NCBI GenBank assembly: GCA_964542425.1
Contig: CAZIUB010000033.1
Location: 1 to 64,000, forward strand
Origin: Dongia_A sp964542425
Lineage (GTDB): Bacteria; Pseudomonadota; Alphaproteobacteria; Dongiales; Dongiaceae
Direction: 5' to 3'
DNA length: 64,000 nt
The notes under the pieces were generated by a model. That model had not been told where the DNA came from. It did not search any database and saw only the letters and a program-made list of their open reading frames with translations. The position numbers and the translations under genes are program-made. Shown here in pieces: positions 26,487-35,351 of the stretch (position 1 is the stretch's first letter; the number at the start of each line of letters is the position of its first letter).

Positions 26487-27944
26487 TCAGTTCTCGCGCG
26501 CGAAGGCGGTCGGATTGCCGACGTGCCAGCGCGGCTTCCGGCTGATCCACCCCGATACCGCCTCCAGTTGCGCCGCCAGGCGCAACAGGAGGTCGTCCGC
26601 GCCCAGTCTGGCGACCAATTGCATGCCCACCGGCAGCCCGACGGAGCTTTGCGAGACGGGGAGCGAAATGGCCGGCTGGCCGGTGCAGTTGAAGAGCGCG
26701 GTGAAGGTCTCGATCGGCGCCAAATGGTCGAACAGATCCTCGACCAGCGCATTCGGCTGGTCGATCAGATGCGCGTCGATCGGCACCGGCAGAGTGGCGC
26801 AGGTCGGCGTCACCAGGATGTCGTAGCCGGCGAACAGCCGCGCGACCGCACGCGCGGTGGCGTTGTAATCGGCAAGTGCCGCCAGCAATTCCCCGGCGCT
26901 GACCCGGCTCCCCTTCTGGTAGAGGGCAAGCGTGGTCGTCATCAGCGTTTCCTTGCCGATCTTGCGCCCGGTCACAAGTGCCACCTTGTCGATCTCGGTC
27001 GCGATGTGGGCCGCCCAGATCACCATCTGCGCCTTCAGGAAGCGGATGTAATCGAAGGACGGCACCGCATCCTCGACCGTATGGCCGAGGTCCTGGAGTA
27101 TCTTGCCGGCGCGCGTCAACGAAACCGAAACCTTGGGGTCGAGCATCAGCCCCGACCACACCCGGCGATTGAGCGCAATCCGCAATGGCGGTGGCGGGGT
27201 CTCGATCGCCCGCAGGAACGGCTCGGCGGGCGGGGAAAGAAAATAGGGATCGCCGGCGGCCGGGCCGGAAAGCGCGTCCAAGAGTGCCGCGCAATCGCGA
27301 ACCGAGCGCATGAGCCCAAAATTGACCAAAAGGCCGTTCATCGATTCACCACTGCCCGGCCCGGCCGAGATCCGGCCGCGGCTGGGTTTCAGCCCGACCA
27401 GGCCGCAGAACGACGCCGGATTGCGAATCGAACCACCCCCATCGGACGCGTGGGCGATCGGCAGCACACCGGCCGAGACCGCTGCCGCCGCCCCGCCACT
27501 CGATCCGGCGGTGGAGCGGCCAAGATCCCAGGGATTGACCGTGCGACCCCTGAGCCGGGTCGCGGTCACCGCCGCCAAACCGAATTCGGAGCAATTGGTG
27601 CGGCCGAGGCTCATGAAGCCGGCCGCCTTGAATCGTCGGATCACCTCGCTATCCTGGTCCGGCACGAATCCGACCGCCAGTTGCGAGCCCATCTCGCCCG
27701 GAACCCCGGCCTCGACCGGGAAATCCTCGATCAGCAGCGGAACCCCGCCGAACGGCCCGGCGATCTGGGCGTCCTGGTTGGGCAACCGTTCGTGCATCAT
27801 TCCCGCGATCGCGTTCAGGCGACCGTTCGCCAGATCAATGCCTTCGAGCATGGTTTCGCCGAGCTCGCGCGCCGTAACCTGACGGTCGCGCACCAGCTCA
27901 GCCAAGCCCACGCCATCGTAGGAGGCGTATTCGTCGAGTTTCAT
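26487..27944 (-). CDS. Amidase-signature protein with catalytic Lys replaced by Glu
   Basis: A 485-aa amidase-signature protein resembling 6-aminohexanoate cyclic dimer hydrolase relatives. The Ser-rich signature is TAGSSGGAAAAVSAGVLPIA. The cis-Ser is S148 and the nucleophile is S172 in SDGGGSIRNPAS, 24 residues apart as usual. The catalytic Lys should lie 75 residues before the cis-Ser; that position is E73 in GGVPLLIEDFPV, where the family has VxxKD. Codon GAG replaces AAG. The protein is otherwise full length and undamaged, so it is either inactive, a binding protein, or uses altered chemistry. It lies just after tRNA-Pro on the opposite strand and appears monocistronic. Confidence 0.88.
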   Translation of the reverse strand: MKLDEYASYDGVGLAELVRDRQVTARELGETMLEGIDLANGRLNAIAGMMHERLPNQDAQIAGPFGGVPLLIEDFPVEAGVPGEMGSQLAVGFVPDQDSEVIRRFKAAGFMSLGRTNCSEFGLAAVTATRLRGRTVNPWDLGRSTAGSSGGAAAAVSAGVLPIAHASDGGGSIRNPASFCGLVGLKPSRGRISAGPGSGESMNGLLVNFGLMRSVRDCAALLDALSGPAAGDPYFLSPPAEPFLRAIETPPPPLRIALNRRVWSGLMLDPKVSVSLTRAGKILQDLGHTVEDAVPSFDYIRFLKAQMVIWAAHIATEIDKVALVTGRKIGKETLMTTTLALYQKGSRVSAGELLAALADYNATARAVARLFAGYDILVTPTCATLPVPIDAHLIDQPNALVEDLFDHLAPIETFTALFNCTGQPAISLPVSQSSVGLPVGMQLVARLGADDLLLRLAAQLEAVSGWISRKPRWHVGNPTAFAREN

Positions 27945-28051
27945 GGATTGATTGCTACCCCACCCCGGACCCGAGCGAGACCCGTGGCCATCACCGACCC
28001 CGCACCCCCCTTTTAGCCATTCGAGGCGAGATCGGCAACCATTGGGCGGGG

Positions 28052-28426
28052 TCAGGTCGCGGGCGGGGTCTCCGGCGAACCCGAGGTAGCGTCGCCTTCC
28101 GCAGTCTGCCCGACGTCATCGGCGGGCGGCGTTTCGTCGGCGGGCGTGGGTTCCGGTTCCTCCACCGCATTGGTCTTGGTCACGTCGATCACCAAGTGGC
28201 GGCCGTTGGGCAGCAACTTGTCGATGTGCATCGAGAACCCGTCCGCGTTGCGGGTGACGACGCGCTCGGAGGTCATGGTCTTGCCATTGGGAAGTGCCAG
28301 GGATTTGGAGACGGTCGTGGTGCCGTCCTCGCCCTTGTTCACCGACCGCTCGACAACGGCTCCTGGCTTTGGCTCGGGTTGTTTCCCGGCCATCGGCGAA
28401 TGTATTTTCGTGCTGCTGACCTGCAT
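28052..28426 (-). CDS. Hypothetical protein with acidic Pro-rich tail
   Basis: A 124-aa protein I do not recognise. A central part (residues 25-95) contains TTTVSKSLALPNGKTMTSER, then VVTRNADGFSMHIDKLLP and GRHLVIDVTKTN, and may form beta strands. The last 30 residues are low complexity and acidic (EEPEPTPADETPPADD). There is no signal peptide or membrane helix. The ATG at 28426 is chosen because GAGGAGAG lies 5-6 bases before it; the longer frame to 28480 lacks such a site. It follows the DUF2336 gene on the same strand across repeat copy D. Confidence 0.6.
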   Translation of the reverse strand: MQVSSTKIHSPMAGKQPEPKPGAVVERSVNKGEDGTTTVSKSLALPNGKTMTSERVVTRNADGFSMHIDKLLPNGRHLVIDVTKTNAVEEPEPTPADETPPADDVGQTAEGDATSGSPETPPAT

Positions 28427-28549
28427 GCTGGCTCTCCTCGATGGGTTTGGCGCCTTGATGGGTTTCGCGACCGGCGGCAATTCCTGCCGTCGGAGCGATC
28501 CTCGCGGTGGAAGATGCAGGTTGCATGCCGCGATGGCCCGGGTGCGTTA

Positions 28550-28690
28550 GTCCGAACTTTCGAAAATGCGCGATACACGAAACACGCCGATGCCGCCACG
28601 AAAGTCGGGCCACATGTCGCCCAATGTACCCGCCGGCGTGCGACTTCCGGGGTTACTTGGCTCGAATCGGCTATCGGCGACGGCGGGTAC
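28550..28690 (-). repeat. Two-hairpin dispersed repeat, copy D
   Basis: Full-length copy on the minus strand, from GTACCCGCCGTCGC (ending 28690) to CGAAAGTTCGGAC (28550). Left arms pair perfectly over GTACCCGCCG. The right arm reads CCCGACTTTCG against CGAAAGTTCGG, so pairing is partial. It fills most of the 297-base gap between the DUF2336 gene and the acidic hypothetical gene, both on the minus strand; the remaining bases hold nothing recognisable. Confidence 0.88.
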
Positions 28691-28723
28691 GACGTGGGCC
28701 AATCCCGCGCGAAAGCGCCGAGC

Positions 28724-29833
28724 TCAGGCGGCCAATTGCCGCAGCTTTTTCATCAGGTAATCGAGATTCGACTGGTCGAGCCTTTGCTCGACCTTGGTCA
28801 GGACCCGCTCGATCACCTTGGCCGAGAACCGTTGGCGGTCGCGGTCGCCCCCGTCATATTGTAGCTCCCTGACCGCGTCGAAGGCAGCCCGGAACAAGTG
28901 AATCTGGTCCATCGGCAAATTGGCCCGTTGGTAGATATTGCGCAGGCCCAATTCGCCTTCGTCATGGATCAGAACCCGGGCATTGACGATCGGTATGTCC
29001 GACAAAACCGACAGCGCCGCCTCGAAGAACGCGACATCCCCGGTGCACAGCGCCCGCAACACCAGCGAGGGCGACAACCGCCCCGATTTCCGCAGCTGCA
29101 CCACCATATCGATCACATCGGCGCGCTTGGCACCAGGCGGCAGCAGGCTGATCGTCGCGCGCTCGCGCGCCTGCAGCACCAGATCGGTCGCCATTTCGTC
29201 GGACATGTCGCGCTTTTCCACCAGGAACTCGCGCATGCTCTCCGAGACCAGGGTCACCAGCCTTTCCGATACCGCCAGCGGCAAATTGGCGCGGGTGACC
29301 AGCGAATTGGTAAGCGCCAGGTTGTCGCCATGCTTGTCCAACATTCGGCCGATATCCTGCTCGGACAAGGCCGCCCCGAGGTTCGACGCCAATGTCGCGA
29401 CCACCTCGCCCCACTTGCCGTGATCGATGATGGCACTCGCCAATTGCTCCGAGACCTCGGCGCGCTTGGCCACGGCACTCTGCTTGGCGGCTCCGGAACT
29501 GCGCACGATCTCGATCAGGTCGGCGTCGGTGAGAACGGTGGAGGTTTCCAGGAACGGCAGCGATACTTCCTCGACATCGCGCGCCAGCGACACCGCCAGA
29601 TCGTGCGGCAGGTCGGAGGCGGTCTTGAGATGTTGGGAAAGCGCCGAGCGGACCTTGGCTTCCGCATCCTTCACCATGACTCGAAAAATCTGCTCCGCCA
29701 GCCCGCGCTCGGTACTCGACAATCCACCGGCCTGGAATGCATTGGCCACCTTGGCCGCCGTCTCCGCGCGAACCTCGCCCGAGGAATTCGCCATCAGTTT
29801 CTTGACATCGGCCTCGGTCAACATGCCTACCAT
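28724..29833 (-). CDS. DUF2336 domain-containing protein
   Basis: A 369-aa soluble alpha-helical protein of the alphaproteobacterial DUF2336 type. It is predicted to be built from HEAT-like helical pairs, for example LSQHLKTASDLPHDLAVSLA, VSLPFLETSTVLTDADLIEI and LVSESMREFLVEKR. No enzymatic motif is present. Family members are often encoded near sensory or cell-cycle genes, and a protein-interaction scaffold is a fair inference. A start at 29824 (MLTEADV) is equally possible. It is followed on the same strand by repeat copy D and the acidic hypothetical protein. Confidence 0.8.
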   Translation of the reverse strand: MVGMLTEADVKKLMANSSGEVRAETAAKVANAFQAGGLSSTERGLAEQIFRVMVKDAEAKVRSALSQHLKTASDLPHDLAVSLARDVEEVSLPFLETSTVLTDADLIEIVRSSGAAKQSAVAKRAEVSEQLASAIIDHGKWGEVVATLASNLGAALSEQDIGRMLDKHGDNLALTNSLVTRANLPLAVSERLVTLVSESMREFLVEKRDMSDEMATDLVLQARERATISLLPPGAKRADVIDMVVQLRKSGRLSPSLVLRALCTGDVAFFEAALSVLSDIPIVNARVLIHDEGELGLRNIYQRANLPMDQIHLFRAAFDAVRELQYDGGDRDRQRFSAKVIERVLTKVEQRLDQSNLDYLMKKLRQLAA

Positions 29834-29927
29834 CTAACTCTCCAATGCACGCTCGCGCGGGACTTCACTGGGAATCCGCCGCCCATAAGACCATGGTAAT
29901 TATTAACAAATCCCTGCCCACGGCCAC

Positions 29928-31262
29928 TCAAAGCAGTGCCATTGTGATAGATTTTCGTAGTTTTTCAACCAGTTCATCCATTTCGGACGAGGTTAACACG
30001 AAGGGCGGCGACAAAATGACATGATCGCCCCTGATGCCGTCGACGCAGCCCCCGCCGGGATAACAGATCAGGCCCTCCTGCATTCCCGCGCGGCGCAGTC
30101 GGTCCCAGATTCGCCTTCCGGGATCGAGCGGTGTCTTGGTATCCCGATCGGCCACCAATTCCATGCCGAGGAACAGGCCGCGTCCCCGGATGTCCCCGAC
30201 ATGGGGATGCTGGCCGAAGGCATCCTCCAGGCGCTCGCGCAGGGCCCCACCCATGCGCCGGACCCGCTCCAGCAAACGCTGGTCGCGAATGGCGCGCTGG
30301 ACCGCCAGCGCCGCCGTGCAAGACAGCGCATGGCCGGCATAGGTCTGCCCGTGCCTGAGATTGCCGCTTCCCCCGGCGATGGCTTGAAAGATTCGCTCCG
30401 ACACCAGCATCCCGCCGATCGGCATGAAGCCGCCGCCCAGGCCCTTGCCGATCGTGATGATGTCGGGTGCAATTCCATCCTCCCGACTGGCGAACATGTA
30501 CCCGGTGCGGCCCATGCCGCACATGACCTCGTCCGCTACCAGCAACACGCCGTGCCGGTCGCAAATCTCCCGCAGGCGCCGCGCGTAGCCCTCGACCGCC
30601 GGCACGCAGCCCAAACTGCCCCCAACCACCGGTTCGAAGAAGAACGCGGCGACGTTTTCCGCGCCCAGTCGATTGATCGCGGAATCGAGTTCATCGGCCA
30701 CCCGCCTGCCATAGGCATCGCGGCTTTCGCCAGGTCCGCGGCCGCGATACTCGTAGCAGGGCGCGATATGGCTGACCGGCATGAGCAGCGGTTCGTAGGG
30801 CGCTCGGCGTGTTGCGTCGCCACCGAGCGCCAGGGCGCCCAGCGTATTGCCGTGATAGCTGCGCTCGCGCGCGATGAACAGGCGCCGCGATGGTTGTCCC
30901 TGCTCTAGGAAAAATTGCCGGGCCAGCTTCAGTGCCGCCTCGATCGCCTCCGACCCGCTGCCGACAAAGAACGCCTTGGATATGCCTTCGGGCGCCTGGG
31001 CGACCAGGATGTCGGCCAATTCCTCGATCGCCGGGGTGGTGAAGAACAGCGAATAGGCATAGGAAAATTTCGCGACCTGCTCCTGGATCGCGGCGATCAC
31101 GCCTGGATGGTTGTGCCCGAGGCAGGAAACCGATGGCCCGCCGGAGGCATCCAGATAGCGCTTGCCGGCCGAATCGATGAGATAAACCCCATCGCCGGCC
31201 ACGATCCTGGGCATCGGATGCTTGAGGTCGCGAAGGAAAACGCTGGATCGCGTCGTCGCCAT
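29928..31262 (-). CDS. Class III (omega-type) aminotransferase
   Basis: A 444-aa fold-type I PLP enzyme. It shows FFVGSGSEAIEAALKLARQF, RERSYHGNTLGALALGG, LLVADEVMCGMGRTGYMF with the PLP-contacting Asp, and the Schiff-base Lys in ITIGKGLGGG. It belongs to the broad aspartate aminotransferase family (subgroup III) that includes diamine, omega-amino acid and other transaminases; the substrate cannot be assigned. The ATG at 31262 is used because GGAGG lies 5 bases upstream. It sits just downstream of the Mla-type lipoprotein gene (28-base gap) on the same strand and may be cotranscribed without functional connection. Confidence 0.88.
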   Translation of the reverse strand: MATTRSSVFLRDLKHPMPRIVAGDGVYLIDSAGKRYLDASGGPSVSCLGHNHPGVIAAIQEQVAKFSYAYSLFFTTPAIEELADILVAQAPEGISKAFFVGSGSEAIEAALKLARQFFLEQGQPSRRLFIARERSYHGNTLGALALGGDATRRAPYEPLLMPVSHIAPCYEYRGRGPGESRDAYGRRVADELDSAINRLGAENVAAFFFEPVVGGSLGCVPAVEGYARRLREICDRHGVLLVADEVMCGMGRTGYMFASREDGIAPDIITIGKGLGGGFMPIGGMLVSERIFQAIAGGSGNLRHGQTYAGHALSCTAALAVQRAIRDQRLLERVRRMGGALRERLEDAFGQHPHVGDIRGRGLFLGMELVADRDTKTPLDPGRRIWDRLRRAGMQEGLICYPGGGCVDGIRGDHVILSPPFVLTSSEMDELVEKLRKSITMALL

Positions 31263-31290
31263 GTTGCCTCCGGCCAATTCCGACACCCGA

Positions 31291-31911
31291 TCAGTTTAGG
31301 GCGCCGAGAACGCCGCTTACCACATCGATCACCACGCGCGAGGTTGCGATGTCAAGCGCACGCACGATGTCGGAGAGCGCCTGGCCCTGGGCCGGCTCAT
31401 AGTGTTCGACCACCAGGAAATAGACGATGCGGCGCTGGGGCATGGCGATCAGCTTGGCCGAGAGCCGCACGTGACCATTGGGCGGCGCCCCGGCCGTGGA
31501 ATACTCGGCCTGAAAGTCGCGCAGTTCCGTGTGCAGCACCAGATCGGGCATCAGGCCGGCGGCATCGCGTCCGACGGCACCGATCGCACCATTGATCTCG
31601 AACGCCTCGACCAGTCGCCCCTGGATCAGGACCGGCGCATGGTCGGCCCAGGCGCCCTTGCCGAAATACTCGATGATTCCCGATCGGCGCGACAGCGCGA
31701 TCCGCGTGTTGTCGAGGTCGGCCGAGGCGATCGGCACGCCGACGACCAATTGGCCTGCCTCGGCGGCAAAAGATCGGTCGAACTTGATCGGCGCCACCAG
31801 ATCATAGAGCGGAACCGGCTCGTTCACCTTGGGCAGCACATTGCAGCCAGCCAGCGCCGACGCGCCGGCCGCGAGAAACGCGCGCCGCGATGAAACCCAA
31901 CGAGCGATCAT
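31291..31911 (-). CDS. ABC-type transport auxiliary lipoprotein of the Mla-like system
   Basis: A 206-aa lipoprotein with a signal sequence ending in lipobox LAGC (Cys23), preceded by a twin-arginine-like SSRRAFLAAG. The mature part matches ABC_trans_aux/PqiC-like proteins (PLYDLVAPIKF, ARVLIQGRLV-like strand, YFLVVEHYEPAQGQ, SDIVRALDIATSRV). It is expected to be anchored in the outer membrane facing the periplasm and to receive lipid from the MCE protein. Its ATG overlaps the end of mlaD by 4 bases (31908-31911), so translation is coupled. Confidence 0.85.
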   Translation of the reverse strand: MIARWVSSRRAFLAAGASALAGCNVLPKVNEPVPLYDLVAPIKFDRSFAAEAGQLVVGVPIASADLDNTRIALSRRSGIIEYFGKGAWADHAPVLIQGRLVEAFEINGAIGAVGRDAAGLMPDLVLHTELRDFQAEYSTAGAPPNGHVRLSAKLIAMPQRRIVYFLVVEHYEPAQGQALSDIVRALDIATSRVVIDVVSGVLGALN

Positions 31912-32861
31912 GGAGTTTCCACTCCCTTGCTTCGGTCGCCGAGGAAGAACCGAGCCGGATCATTTTCGATCTGGTGCGAGATCCTCGCCATTGACGCCAC
32001 CAAGCGGCGCAACTCCGCCACCAGTTCGGTCGCCTCGTAGAGCGCGGTTCCCGAAAATTGCCGCAGCGGCTCGCGATTCTCCTCGATCATCCTCGCCAAT
32101 CCGTCCGCACTTCGCGCCATCGATTGCGCCATCGCGGAAAGATCGTCGGTCGCGTGCTTGGCCCCGCCGGTCAATTCGGCGCTCGCCGCCGCGAGGGTTT
32201 GCGCCAACAAAGCCATCCTGTCGGCGGCGTCCCTGACGCCGACCAGGGCGGAATCGGCATCTTTCAGGACCTGGGTGATCAGCGTTTCGTCGAAGCCCTC
32301 GGCAAGATTCGCCAATTCGCCGGCGAGTCGGCGCAAATTTTCCAGCGTGCCGGAAAGGAGTTCGGCGTTCTCTTGGTTGAGGAAAAGGCCGAATTTGTCG
32401 GCCAGAACGTCGAGTTTGGTCAGCAAGTCGGGAATCTGTCGGGCAAGCCGTTCCAGGGTCGAGGGCGTGCCCCTGATTTCGCTGCCTGGTGCGAGCAAGT
32501 CGGCGCCGCGGGAGCCGCGAGAAATCTGCATCACCACGCCGCCGGCCAGACTTTGCACTTCCAGGGAGGCAATCGAATTGGTCCGCACCGGCGTGCCCTG
32601 GCGAATCTCGATCGAGACGCGGGCGAGTTCGCTGTTCTCCGGATCGATGCCCACATCGATGACGCGGCCGATGGGAATACCGCCGAACAGCACGGTGGAA
32701 TCCGACCGCAGCTGGGACACCGAGCCGGCAAATCGGACGAAATAGGGTTCATAGCGAATCTGCGCGGCGAAAGCCGAGAGCCAGAGCACGAAACCAACCG
32801 CGCCCAGGACCAGGGTCAACATGAAAATTCCGACCACGAAATGCCTTGCCCTGGTCTCCAT
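31908..32861 (-). CDS. mlaD: MlaD-family MCE protein
   Basis: A 317-aa inner-membrane-anchored periplasmic lipid-binding protein. One N-terminal helix (about residues 8-31, VVGIFMLTLVLGAVGFVLWL) precedes a single MCE domain (about 38-120: YFVRFAGSVSQLRSDSTVLF, GGIPIGRVIDVGI, LEVQSLAGGVVMQISRG). The C-terminal half is a long coiled-coil or helical region, longer than in E. coli MlaD, that could form a bridging tube. It lies downstream of mlaF, but 258 bases containing two CTAG palindromes separate them. Lipid transport across the envelope is inferred from the family. Confidence 0.92.
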   Translation of the reverse strand: METRARHFVVGIFMLTLVLGAVGFVLWLSAFAAQIRYEPYFVRFAGSVSQLRSDSTVLFGGIPIGRVIDVGIDPENSELARVSIEIRQGTPVRTNSIASLEVQSLAGGVVMQISRGSRGADLLAPGSEIRGTPSTLERLARQIPDLLTKLDVLADKFGLFLNQENAELLSGTLENLRRLAGELANLAEGFDETLITQVLKDADSALVGVRDAADRMALLAQTLAAASAELTGGAKHATDDLSAMAQSMARSADGLARMIEENREPLRQFSGTALYEATELVAELRRLVASMARISHQIENDPARFFLGDRSKGVETP

Positions 32862-32882
32862 CCCGGCCGTTTCCTCTCTTGG

Positions 32883-32958
32883 CTAGTGTCCCGATTCTGA
32901 AATTCGCCAGACCACCCGGCGATACCGCGAGCGAATTTCAGAATCGAAAGGACACTAG
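32883..32958. repeat. CTAG palindromic element, type c
   Basis: A 76-bp palindrome from CTAGTGTCCCGATTCTGAAA to TTTCAGAATCGAAAGGACACTAG (outer 11 of that arm). The inner stem is CGATTCTGAAATTCGC against GCGAATTTCAGAATCG. It lies in the mlaF-mlaD gap, 21 bases upstream of the mlaD start. Confidence 0.88.
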
Positions 32959-32971
32959 CAACTTATCGAGT

Positions 32972-33052
32972 CTAGTGTCGTATTCGGTTTTGCAAGTTCG
33001 CTTGGCGCTCCTGGCCGCGTGATCTGGCGAACTTTAAAAACCACGACACTAG
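32972..33052. repeat. CTAG palindromic element, type d
   Basis: An 81-bp palindrome from CTAGTGTCGT to ACGACACTAG with inner GCAAGTTCGC against GCGAACTTT. It is 13 bases from the type c element and shares the same ends but a different body. It also lies in the mlaF-mlaD gap. Confidence 0.85.
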
Positions 33053-33119
33053 AGGCCAATAAATTTGCTCGTGTTCCGGGCTGACATGTCCCTAGAGCGC
33101 AAATGTCGGAGCCGGAACG

Positions 33120-33872
33120 CTAGCCGATTCGCGCCGCCCGGGCCCGCTTCCCGTGGAAGTAGCTTCTGATCCACGGGTGATCGTCGCGCAACATGTCCTC
33201 CAGGGTGCCGACGCGCACCTTGCGATCGACCAGCACCGCGACCCGGTCGCAGATCGCGGCCAGGGTATCGAGATCATGGGTGATCATGACCACGGTCAGT
33301 CCCAGGCTTTGGTGCAGGCTTTTCACCAGCTCGTCGAAATCCGCCGCACCGATGGGGTCGAGGCCGGCGGTCGGCTCGTCGAGGAACACGATCTCCGGAT
33401 CGAGTGCCAGCGCGCGTGCCAATCCGGCGCGCTTGCGCATGCCCCCGGAAAGCTGCGCCGGGTACTTGGCGGCGGCATCCATGGGCAGCCCGACCAGCCG
33501 GATCTTGAGGCCCGCCAATTCGTCCATCAGGGCGGAATCGAGATCGACCTGCTCGCGCATCGGCGCTTGGACGTTCTCGGCCACGGTCAGGGACGAGAAC
33601 AAGGCCCCGTTCTGGAACAGCACGCCCCAGCTCGATTGCAACCCTCGCCAGCCCTCGGGATCGAGCTCGGCGGTGGGCTGGCCAAGAACGCGGATCGAGC
33701 CCGCCGCCGGCCGGTTCAGCCCGATGATGGTGCGCAACAGAACCGATTTGCCCGAGCCCGAGCCGCCGACCACGCCGATGACCTCGCCGCGCCGCACCGA
33801 GAGGTCAAGCCCCTCATGGACGATTTGTGATCCGAAGCGATTCCCGAGGCCCCGGATTTCGATGACGTACAC
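33120..33872 (-). CDS. mlaF: MlaF-family ABC transporter ATPase
   Basis: A 250-aa ABC ATPase. Walker A is GGSGSGKSVLLR, the signature is LSGGMRKRAGLARALA, Walker B is IVFLDEPTAGLDPIGA and the switch is VMITHDLDTL. It powers lipid transport with the MlaE permease. The GTG at 33872 (VYVIEIRG) is preferred. The longer frame begins with TTG inside repeat copy E and adds LNQPSATAGTG, encoded by the repeat arm. The repeat boundary is 4 bases before this GTG and offers GGCGGG 7 bases upstream as a weak ribosome binding site. Confidence 0.92.
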   Translation of the reverse strand: MYVIEIRGLGNRFGSQIVHEGLDLSVRRGEVIGVVGGSGSGKSVLLRTIIGLNRPAAGSIRVLGQPTAELDPEGWRGLQSSWGVLFQNGALFSSLTVAENVQAPMREQVDLDSALMDELAGLKIRLVGLPMDAAAKYPAQLSGGMRKRAGLARALALDPEIVFLDEPTAGLDPIGAADFDELVKSLHQSLGLTVVMITHDLDTLAAICDRVAVLVDRKVRVGTLEDMLRDDHPWIRSYFHGKRARAARIG

Positions 33873-33876
33873 CCCA

Positions 33877-34017
33877 GTACCCGCCGTCGCTGATGGCTGA
33901 TTCAGCAAGATGACCTCGCCATTGGACGCCGGCGGGTACTGTCATTTAATGCCATACGCCAAGATTCGGCGAAGCATCGAAACGATTCGCCCATGACGCT
34001 TTCTCGAAAGTTGGCAC
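33877..34017 (+). repeat. Two-hairpin dispersed repeat, copy E
   Basis: A full-length 141-bp copy separating mlaE from mlaF. The left hairpin is intact (GTACCCGCCGTCGC, GACGCCGGCGGGTAC). The right hairpin has a changed partner arm (GCCAAGATTCGGC) with CGAAAGTTGGCAC kept. On the minus strand its left arm is the immediate leader of mlaF. Confidence 0.88.
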
Positions 34018-34032
34018 TGGCGTCGGCCATTC

Positions 34033-35217
34033 CTAGACTCCCAGCAACGAAAACAAGATCGAAAACAGGGCATCGAAGACGATCACCAGGAAAATGCCCT
34101 CGACCACCGAGCGGGTGGTCAATCGCCCGACGCTTTCGGCGCTGCCGACAACGCGCAGGCCCTCGAAACACCCGACGAGCGCGATCAACACGGCAAAGAC
34201 CGGCGCCTTCACGATCCCGACCCAGAAATGAGTCGTGGTGACCGCGGCTCGGAGCAGCGAGAGATATTGCTGAAAATCGATCTCCACCAGCAACACCGTC
34301 ATCATGCCCCCGCCCAGGAGCCCCATGATATCGGCAATGAAGGCAAGCAGTGGCAGCGAAATCGCCAGCGCCAAGACCCGGGGCAGAACCAACACTTCCA
34401 TCGGGTCAAGCCCCAATGTGCGCAGGGCATCGACCTCCTCGTTCACCTGCATGGTTCCAATCTGGGCCGTGAAGGCGGACCCCGATCGACCGGCGACCAC
34501 GATCGCGGTCAGCAAGATGCCCATTTCGCGCAGGACCGAGATGCCGACCAGGTTGACAGTGAAGATCTGCGCCCCGAACCGGCGCAACTGGTCCGCCCCC
34601 TGGTAGGCGATGACCACGCCCACCAGGAACGAGATCAGCCCGACGATCGGGATCGCGTTCAGTCCTGTCTGCTCGATATGCGTCACCAGCGACTTCATGC
34701 GCAGACGCGAGGGATGGACCGCGACCCGCGCCAACGCCAGAATAAATTCCCCGAGGAAGGCGACCAGGCCGATGGTGTCGGCCACGACGGTCATGGTGGC
34801 CGCGCCGATTTCGCCGATCCAATCGATGACCCGCCTCGGGGTCGGGACCGGCATCACCGCGTCCAAGCCGGCCTGGCGCACCCTTTCCACCAGCGGCGCG
34901 AAATTCGCGGAAAGCCCCGACCATTCGACAATCGCGCCTGCCGTTTCATGCCGGTGGATTGCCCGCAGGAGCACCCAGGCGCCCGCGGTATCGATCGCCT
35001 CGAGGCCGGCCAAGTCCAGGGTAATGCGCGCCGCGAACCGCACCGGCGCCGCCTCGCGGCCCAGCCGCCGGGCCTGCTTGATGGTCCAGGCGCCGCCAAT
35101 ATGCCAGGTAGCACTTGTGCTAGATCCGGTGATTCGCAGCCAACCGTCCTCAAGGCCCGTCACTTGCCATACCCTGTTTCGAGGCGCCAGCCGGCCTCGG
35201 AAATACCCGCGCCACAA
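34033..35217 (-). CDS. mlaE: MlaE-family permease with N-terminal STAS domain
   Basis: A 394-aa fusion. Residues 1-125 are a STAS domain of the MlaB type (ITLDLAGLEAIDTAGAWVLL). Residues 135-394 are the MlaE permease, with several membrane helices (IPIVGLISFLVGVVIAYQ, EMGILLTAIVVAGRSGSAF, PLLAFIADIMGLLGGGMM, GIFLVIVFDALFSILFSLLG) and the conserved IGTMQVNEEVDALRTLGLDP coupling segment. It forms the inner-membrane part of the lipid transporter and brings MlaB function in cis. It is first in the mlaE-mlaF-mlaD-lipoprotein order and divergent from the helicase gene. Confidence 0.93.
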   Translation of the reverse strand: MWRGYFRGRLAPRNRVWQVTGLEDGWLRITGSSTSATWHIGGAWTIKQARRLGREAAPVRFAARITLDLAGLEAIDTAGAWVLLRAIHRHETAGAIVEWSGLSANFAPLVERVRQAGLDAVMPVPTPRRVIDWIGEIGAATMTVVADTIGLVAFLGEFILALARVAVHPSRLRMKSLVTHIEQTGLNAIPIVGLISFLVGVVIAYQGADQLRRFGAQIFTVNLVGISVLREMGILLTAIVVAGRSGSAFTAQIGTMQVNEEVDALRTLGLDPMEVLVLPRVLALAISLPLLAFIADIMGLLGGGMMTVLLVEIDFQQYLSLLRAAVTTTHFWVGIVKAPVFAVLIALVGCFEGLRVVGSAESVGRLTTRSVVEGIFLVIVFDALFSILFSLLGV

Positions 35218-35351
35218 AGAAGGAACTTGCCAAAATCCTCTGAATTTTCAATAAATTTGCCGGGAGGAGTTAATTCGGGTTTAACTACTTTCATGGCTGA
35301 TTATACTGATACACTCGCATGATCGTTGTGGAATGACCAGACGGGCGAATA

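Noticed and set aside
34228..35322. A 364-codon plus-strand frame opposite mlaE
   Set aside because: Antisense to a clear STAS-MlaE fusion with conserved permease motifs.
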